NCBI GenBank assembly: GCA_041486365.1
Contig: JBGPLH010000094.1
Span: 1-10,309, forward strand
Direction: 5' to 3'
DNA: 10,309 nt
Origin: JBGPLH01 sp041486365 [NCBI: Thermodesulfobacteriota bacterium]
GTDB taxonomy: Bacteria > JAUYMQ01
Shown here: positions 6,701 to 10,309 of the stretch, one piece after another
How positions within the stretch are numbered: the first letter of the stretch is position 1
How the letters are laid out: each line of letters begins with the position of its first letter
Translations under genes and position numbers: made by a program
Notes under the pieces: model-generated
The model's input: only the letters and a program-made list of their open reading frames with translations
The model's database searches: none
Told to the model about the DNA's origin: nothing

Positions 6701-8137
6701 ATGAGCGACGAGACGAAGCATTCAGATTCCGTGGCCGGATCCTCGGGGGGCATTTTGGGGGACATGCATCCCTACCGGGACGAGACGCCCAGCCACACGG
6801 CCATCCCGAACAAGGGCCGCGATCGCGCCGAGATCTTGCGCGAGCTGCGCGGCATGGCGCGGCGCGAGGACGCGCGCTGGGAGACCGGCCAGATCTCGGG
6901 CACCTACTACCACGGCGGCAAGGATCACTACGCGTTCCTGAACGAGGTCTTCGGCCTCTTCTCCCATGTGAACCTGCTCCAGCGGGACATGTGCCCGAGC
7001 GGGACGAAGTTCGAGGGCGAGGTCGTCGCGATGGTCGCCCGCATGCTGAACGCGGACGCGGCCCGGGTGCGCGACGCGAACGACGAAGTATGTGGCGCGA
7101 TCACCTTCGGCGGGAGCGAGAGCATCATGCTGCCGATGCTCGCCTACCGGGAGCAGGCGCGGGAGGAGAAGGGGATCACCCTGCCTGAGATGGTGGTGCC
7201 GGACACTATTCACGTGGCCTTCGACAAGGGCGCGCACCTCTTCGGGATCAAGTTAATCCACGTGCCCGTCGGTCCAGATCATCTCGCCGACGTGGACGCG
7301 ATGCGCGCGGCCCTCACGAAGAACACCATCGCGATCGCGGGCTCAGCGGCCAACTACCCCCATGGGCTGATCGATCCGCTGGAGCGCCTGTCGGATCTCG
7401 CCCTCGAGCACGGGATCGGGCTTCACGTGGACGGCTGCCTCGGTGGTTTCCTGCTGCCCTGGATCGAGCGGCTCGGCCACGACGTCCCGCCCTTCGACTT
7501 CCGCCTCCCGGGCGTCACATCGATGTCCTGCGACACGCACAAGTTCGGCTTCGGCCTCAAGGGAGCGTCCGTCGTGCTCTACCGGAACCGTGCCCTGCGC
7601 CGCCGGATGTACTTCTCGACGACGACCTGGCCGGGGGGCCTCTACGCGTCGCCCACGATGGCCGGGAGCCGCTCCGGCGGGATCACGGCCGCCACCTGGG
7701 CCGCGATGGTGTCCCTCGGCGAGGAGGGCTACCTCGACGTCGCGCGCCGGATCATGAAGGCCGCGGACACGATCAAGGCGGGCGCCGCGGCGATCCCCGA
7801 GGTCGAGATCATCGGGAAGCCCACCTTCTGCATCGCGATCAAGTCGGACGCCGTGGACATCTTCCACGTGAACGACTATCTCGCGACGAAGGGTTGGCGT
7901 CTGAACGGCCTCCAGCGCCCGCCCGGTGTGCACTTCTGCATGACGCTGCCGCAGGCGGCGCCCGGCGTCGCGGAGCGTTTCGTGGCGGATCTGCGTGAAG
8001 CCGTCGCCTACGCGAAGGACCCGCCCCAGCCCATGCCTCAGAGCGGCGCGATGTACGGAGGAGGCGGCATGCAGATGGATCGCGACATGATCCGCGAGAT
8101 GATGCTGCTCTGGCTCGACGAGACCTACGAGCCCTGA
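6701..8137 (+). CDS. PLP-dependent sphingosine-1-phosphate lyase-like enzyme (group II decarboxylase fold)
   Basis: This 478-residue fold-type I PLP enzyme resembles sphingosine-1-phosphate lyases along its length. Those enzymes cleave a phosphorylated long-chain base into phosphoethanolamine and a fatty aldehyde. Visible features: WETGQISGTYYHGGKDH near the N-terminus; TFGGSES at 135-141 (cofactor-phosphate loop); H171 in IHVAFDKGAH, the likely ring-stacking His; D244 in HVDGCLGGF, pairing with the pyridine nitrogen; and the Schiff-base lysine K281 in SCDTHKFGFGLKGASVVLY. GSRSGG and an AMYGGGG segment near the C-terminus resemble family counterparts. It lacks the membrane anchor of eukaryotic enzymes, so it should be soluble, and it is near bacterial lyase length. 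The start at 6701 has GGGGGAG ten bases upstream; an ATG at 6641 would add an Arg-rich extension overlapping the kinase gene. A glutamate- or aromatic-amino-acid decarboxylase role is the main alternative, judged less likely. The lipid kinase gene begins 6 bases later. Confidence 0.85.
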   Translation: MSDETKHSDSVAGSSGGILGDMHPYRDETPSHTAIPNKGRDRAEILRELRGMARREDARWETGQISGTYYHGGKDHYAFLNEVFGLFSHVNLLQRDMCPSGTKFEGEVVAMVARMLNADAARVRDANDEVCGAITFGGSESIMLPMLAYREQAREEKGITLPEMVVPDTIHVAFDKGAHLFGIKLIHVPVGPDHLADVDAMRAALTKNTIAIAGSAANYPHGLIDPLERLSDLALEHGIGLHVDGCLGGFLLPWIERLGHDVPPFDFRLPGVTSMSCDTHKFGFGLKGASVVLYRNRALRRRMYFSTTTWPGGLYASPTMAGSRSGGITAATWAAMVSLGEEGYLDVARRIMKAADTIKAGAAAIPEVEIIGKPTFCIAIKSDAVDIFHVNDYLATKGWRLNGLQRPPGVHFCMTLPQAAPGVAERFVADLREAVAYAKDPPQPMPQSGAMYGGGGMQMDRDMIREMMLLWLDETYEP

Positions 8138-8143
8138 GGCCCC

Positions 8144-9112
8144 GTGTCCGGCATCGCCGTCATCTCCAATCCCAACACGAAGCGCAATCGTAACGCTCCC
8201 GACCTCGCGCGCCGCATGCGCGCGCTGCTCGGCGGGGATGGATGCGTGCTGGAGACGAAGAGCGTCGGCGACGTGCCTGAAGCGGTGAAAACCTGCCTGG
8301 CGCGAGAGGTGGATATCGTGGCGGTGAACGGCGGGGACGGCACGCTGCACGCGGTGGTGACCGCCCTGATCCCGGCCTACGCGAAAGCCGGCAAGGCGCT
8401 CCCGCCCATCGCCTGCCTTCGCGGCGGGACGATGAACACCATCGCCAAGAGCATGAAGACGGCGGCGGGAACGCCGCTCTCGATTCTGGAGCGCCTGGTG
8501 GAGAAGCATCGGCGCGGCGAGCCGCTCCCGACCGTCGAGCGCCATGCCCTCGATCTGAACGGCGGGGCCGAGCACGGCTTTCTCTTCGGGATGGGCCTCC
8601 CGGTGAGCTTCCTGCGGGCCTACTACGAGGGAGAACGACGCGGCCCCGTGAAGGGCGTGGAGGTGCTCGGGCGGCTGCTGGCTTCAGCCGTGACGGGCGG
8701 AGCGTACGCCCGGGCGGTGTTCTCGCCGATCCCCGCGGCCGTGTCGCTTGACGGGGGAGCGGCGCTTCGCAAGACGTACACCGCGATCACGGCAGCGACG
8801 GTAACGGAGGTGGGTCTCGGATTCGCGCCCTTTCGCCGTACGCTCGACGTTCCAGGCCGCTTCCAGATCCTCGCCTCCGCGGAGACGCCCCTCCGGACCG
8901 CGGCGCAGACCGGCCGCCTGTACCGCGGCGCCCGCCTCGCGGGCGACGTGATCGACGAGCTGGTCGCGGAGGCGCGGATCGAGACGGAGAATGATGCCGA
9001 CTACATGATCGACGGCGAAATCAAGCGGGGCGGGAGACACTTCGTCCTGCGCGCGGGGCCACGGCTCCGGTTCGTGACGGGCGCGCAGCGATCAGCCGGC
9101 GCTGAGACTTGA
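8144..9112 (+). CDS. Lipid kinase of the diacylglycerol/sphingosine kinase superfamily
   Basis: This 322-residue protein has the DAGK catalytic fold shared by bacterial lipid kinases (YegS, DgkB) and eukaryotic sphingosine kinases. Visible features: the first strand and loop IAVISNPNTKRNRN (4-17, nucleotide region), VNGGDGT with NGGDGT at 62-67 (the family's glycine-rich ATP motif), LRGGTMNTIAK with GGTMN at 94-98 (usually GTGN or GTxN), and Y-M-I-DGE with D290 and E292 near the C-terminus, the conserved acidic pair. It is close to the usual length of about 300. No signal peptide or membrane helix is seen. The start is GTG at 8144, six bases after the lyase stop, with GAGG four bases upstream; the tight spacing implies co-expression. 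Sequence alone does not separate diacylglycerol from sphingoid base as substrate. The adjacent lyase favours a long-chain base, an inference from context. Confidence 0.88.
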   Translation: MSGIAVISNPNTKRNRNAPDLARRMRALLGGDGCVLETKSVGDVPEAVKTCLAREVDIVAVNGGDGTLHAVVTALIPAYAKAGKALPPIACLRGGTMNTIAKSMKTAAGTPLSILERLVEKHRRGEPLPTVERHALDLNGGAEHGFLFGMGLPVSFLRAYYEGERRGPVKGVEVLGRLLASAVTGGAYARAVFSPIPAAVSLDGGAALRKTYTAITAATVTEVGLGFAPFRRTLDVPGRFQILASAETPLRTAAQTGRLYRGARLAGDVIDELVAEARIETENDADYMIDGEIKRGGRHFVLRAGPRLRFVTGAQRSAGAET

Positions 9113-9196
9113 TCCCGACGTCGGCGGCAGGGCCCGAAAAACCGCGCCGCTTTGACCCGCTGCATCGGCGGCTGTTTCCACTTGCCTTCGAGCGCC

Positions 9197-10309
9197 TCAA
9201 CGCTTCAAATCCCATTCCTTGAGTTTCTTCGCAGCAGTGCCGAACGGGCCGAGCTGGTAAACAGCCGCGCCCGTGGGCGAGAAGGTGAACGTCTCGAACG
9301 GCTCGGCGAGCATCTTGTCGAGGTATTCCCGGGTGGCGATGCCAGTGGTGACGTGCGGATTGAAATGTTCGCCTGAAGCCTTTTGAACAAACGCCGACAC
9401 ATAATCGATCATCTGCACGTCGAGCGCGGGATCGTCGTGCGCAGCGGTGAACGCGCCGATCGGACCGGTTTCCACCGTGAACGGGGCCACCGCGGCAATG
9501 ATGTCCGCTTGCAGCTTGAGCAGTGCGGGCGTCGGTTTCGCGACAATGCCCGCGACGCCAAGCTCCCCGGCCGGGATGTAATAGTATTTGACGGCGTCCA
9601 GTTTCATCGCCTTGACGCTGGCGAGCACCTTGCCGACGGCGGCATAGACCTTGTCGAGGTCAGCGGTGCGGACGAAACGCTGGAGCATCGTGATGTGCGG
9701 ACGGTGACTCGCATCCAGGGCGAACCCTTTCGGGTAGACCTTGAGCAGGCGGGCGTTGTTAGCCTCGGCATGGCGGAGCATCGTAGGGTCCGGCTCGAGC
9801 AGGACGTCAATGGCCGTGACTGGGGCCCTCCCGGCCGCGTAGACCTGCTTCCAATCGTCCTTCATGCTGACGACGGTCCAGCCCTCCTTCTTTGCCTGAT
9901 CGTACAGGTCCTGCCGGAAGGCGCCGAGCATGGCGTCCGGCAATCCTTGTGCCGGACCGTAGGCGTATTCGCGCGCCGCATCGTCGTGCAGCACCAAAAG
10001 TTCGAACCGCGCGCGGCTGCCGCCCTGCGTGTATTCCAACATCTCCTTGTCGCCATTGGAGTTGCCAAACGCCATGACGGGCCGGCGGCCGATGTGCTGG
10101 TTGATGGCGATGGCCTTGCCGTCCTTGTCGTCATTGAAGTTCAGCTCCGGTAGACGCACGAGGACGGGTTTGCCGTCGCGCATTTCAAACTTCGTCTTGA
10201 TGCTGCTGCCGACGACCTGTTCCGGCGGGATGCCATACACTTTCTCGGCCCAGGTTCGCATGAACTCGATGCCGCCCCCGGAGACGATGAAGGTCTTAAA
10301 GCCGTTCAC
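9197..10309 (-). CDS. HAD phosphatase fused to a 2H phosphoesterase domain (partial, 5' end outside window)
   Basis: The frame is open to the right edge and stops at 9197, giving 370 visible residues. Residues 1-163 are the C-terminal part of a HAD-superfamily hydrolase: IVSGGG (8-13, motif II Ser/Thr), K62 (or K65) as motif III lysine, and GNSNGDKEM with D87 as motif IV. The motif I DxDx(T/V) segment must lie beyond the edge, so the edge GTG is not the real start. At about 166 (GRAPVTAIDVLLEPD) a second domain begins that carries two HxT motifs, H205-x-T207 (RPHITML) and H319-x-T321 (NPHVTTG), the signature of 2H phosphoesterases related to 2'-5' RNA ligase/cyclic phosphodiesterases. The 2H part hydrolyses or forms 2',3'-cyclic or 2'-5' phosphodiester bonds in known members; the substrate here is unknown. 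It converges on the lipid kinase. Composition looks less GC-rich than the rest of the window, which may mark a separate origin. Confidence 0.8.
   Translation of the reverse strand: MNGFKTFIVSGGGIEFMRTWAEKVYGIPPEQVVGSSIKTKFEMRDGKPVLVRLPELNFNDDKDGKAIAINQHIGRRPVMAFGNSNGDKEMLEYTQGGSRARFELLVLHDDAAREYAYGPAQGLPDAMLGAFRQDLYDQAKKEGWTVVSMKDDWKQVYAAGRAPVTAIDVLLEPDPTMLRHAEANNARLLKVYPKGFALDASHRPHITMLQRFVRTADLDKVYAAVGKVLASVKAMKLDAVKYYYIPAGELGVAGIVAKPTPALLKLQADIIAAVAPFTVETGPIGAFTAAHDDPALDVQMIDYVSAFVQKASGEHFNPHVTTGIATREYLDKMLAEPFETFTFSPTGAAVYQLGPFGTAAKKLKEWDLKR

Noticed and set aside
3976-6765. A 929-codon open frame on the minus strand opposite the transpeptidase and FGGY kinase genes
   Set aside because: It is antisense to two clear genes, is rich in Arg, His, Pro and Gly with repetitive V/E/D runs, and shows no family motif. 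Long antisense frames are expected where GC-rich codons suppress stops on the other strand.
7343-8575. A 410-codon minus-strand open frame spanning the lyase and lipid kinase genes
   Set aside because: It is antisense to two motif-complete enzymes, has a biased composition and shows no motifs.
9113-9196. Possible bidirectional terminator between the convergent lipid kinase and HAD-2H genes
   Set aside because: There is a 10-bp palindrome (CCGACGTCGG at 9115-9124) and short GC pairings, but no stable stem followed by a T-run on either strand.
9383-10153. A 256-codon plus-strand open frame opposite the HAD-2H gene
   Set aside because: It is antisense to a gene with HAD and 2H motifs and has no recognisable domain itself.
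1-10309. tRNA or rRNA genes, CRISPR arrays, insertion sequences, long direct repeats
   Set aside because: I saw no regularly spaced repeats, no transposase motifs and no tRNA-like cloverleaf or rRNA segments on either strand.

Overview
This is a high-GC bacterial window (about two-thirds G+C by eye) from an organism I cannot place to species. The PAS-GAF-PAS sensor kinase with a NarL-type regulator, a YcbB-type L,D-transpeptidase with a signal peptide, and the strong G/C preference at third codon positions fit a Gram-negative or diderm environmental lineage such as Acidobacteriota, Myxococcota or a related uncultured phylum. That placement is inference.

Layout. (1) Positions 1-85 hold the C-terminal tail of a plus-strand membrane protein. 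It is followed by a 28-codon open frame (100-186) whose first 11 residues resemble the start of a ParA-type ATPase, which then stops matching. (2) Positions 161-2808, minus strand, hold a two-component pair: a soluble PAS-GAF-PAS histidine kinase and a LuxR/NarL-type response regulator, overlapping by ATGA and so probably translationally coupled. (3) Positions 2809-3447 are a 639-bp divergent intergenic region with several inverted repeats, a near-perfect 16-bp palindrome and a sigma-54-like promoter match facing right. (4) Positions 3448-9112, plus strand, hold four closely spaced genes that look like one operon: a periplasmic L,D-transpeptidase, an FGGY-family sugar/polyol kinase, a PLP-dependent lyase of the sphingosine-1-phosphate lyase type, and a lipid kinase of the diacylglycerol/sphingosine kinase superfamily. 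(5) After a short convergent gap, 9197-10309 on the minus strand holds a protein, cut by the window edge, that joins a HAD phosphatase C-terminal part to a 2H phosphoesterase domain. Its base composition looks less GC-rich than the rest.

The most interesting point is the operon. Its last two genes encode the two enzyme types that, in eukaryotes, make up the long-chain-base exit pathway: phosphorylation of a sphingoid base, then cleavage to phosphoethanolamine and a fatty aldehyde. They lie 6 bp apart. The FGGY kinase directly upstream suggests either a second phosphorylated substrate or an alternative priming kinase for the lyase. The leading cell-wall cross-linking enzyme may connect the unit to envelope remodelling. 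No serine palmitoyltransferase, aldehyde dehydrogenase or ethanolamine-phosphate enzyme is in the window, so the pathway assignment rests on these two families and their adjacency.
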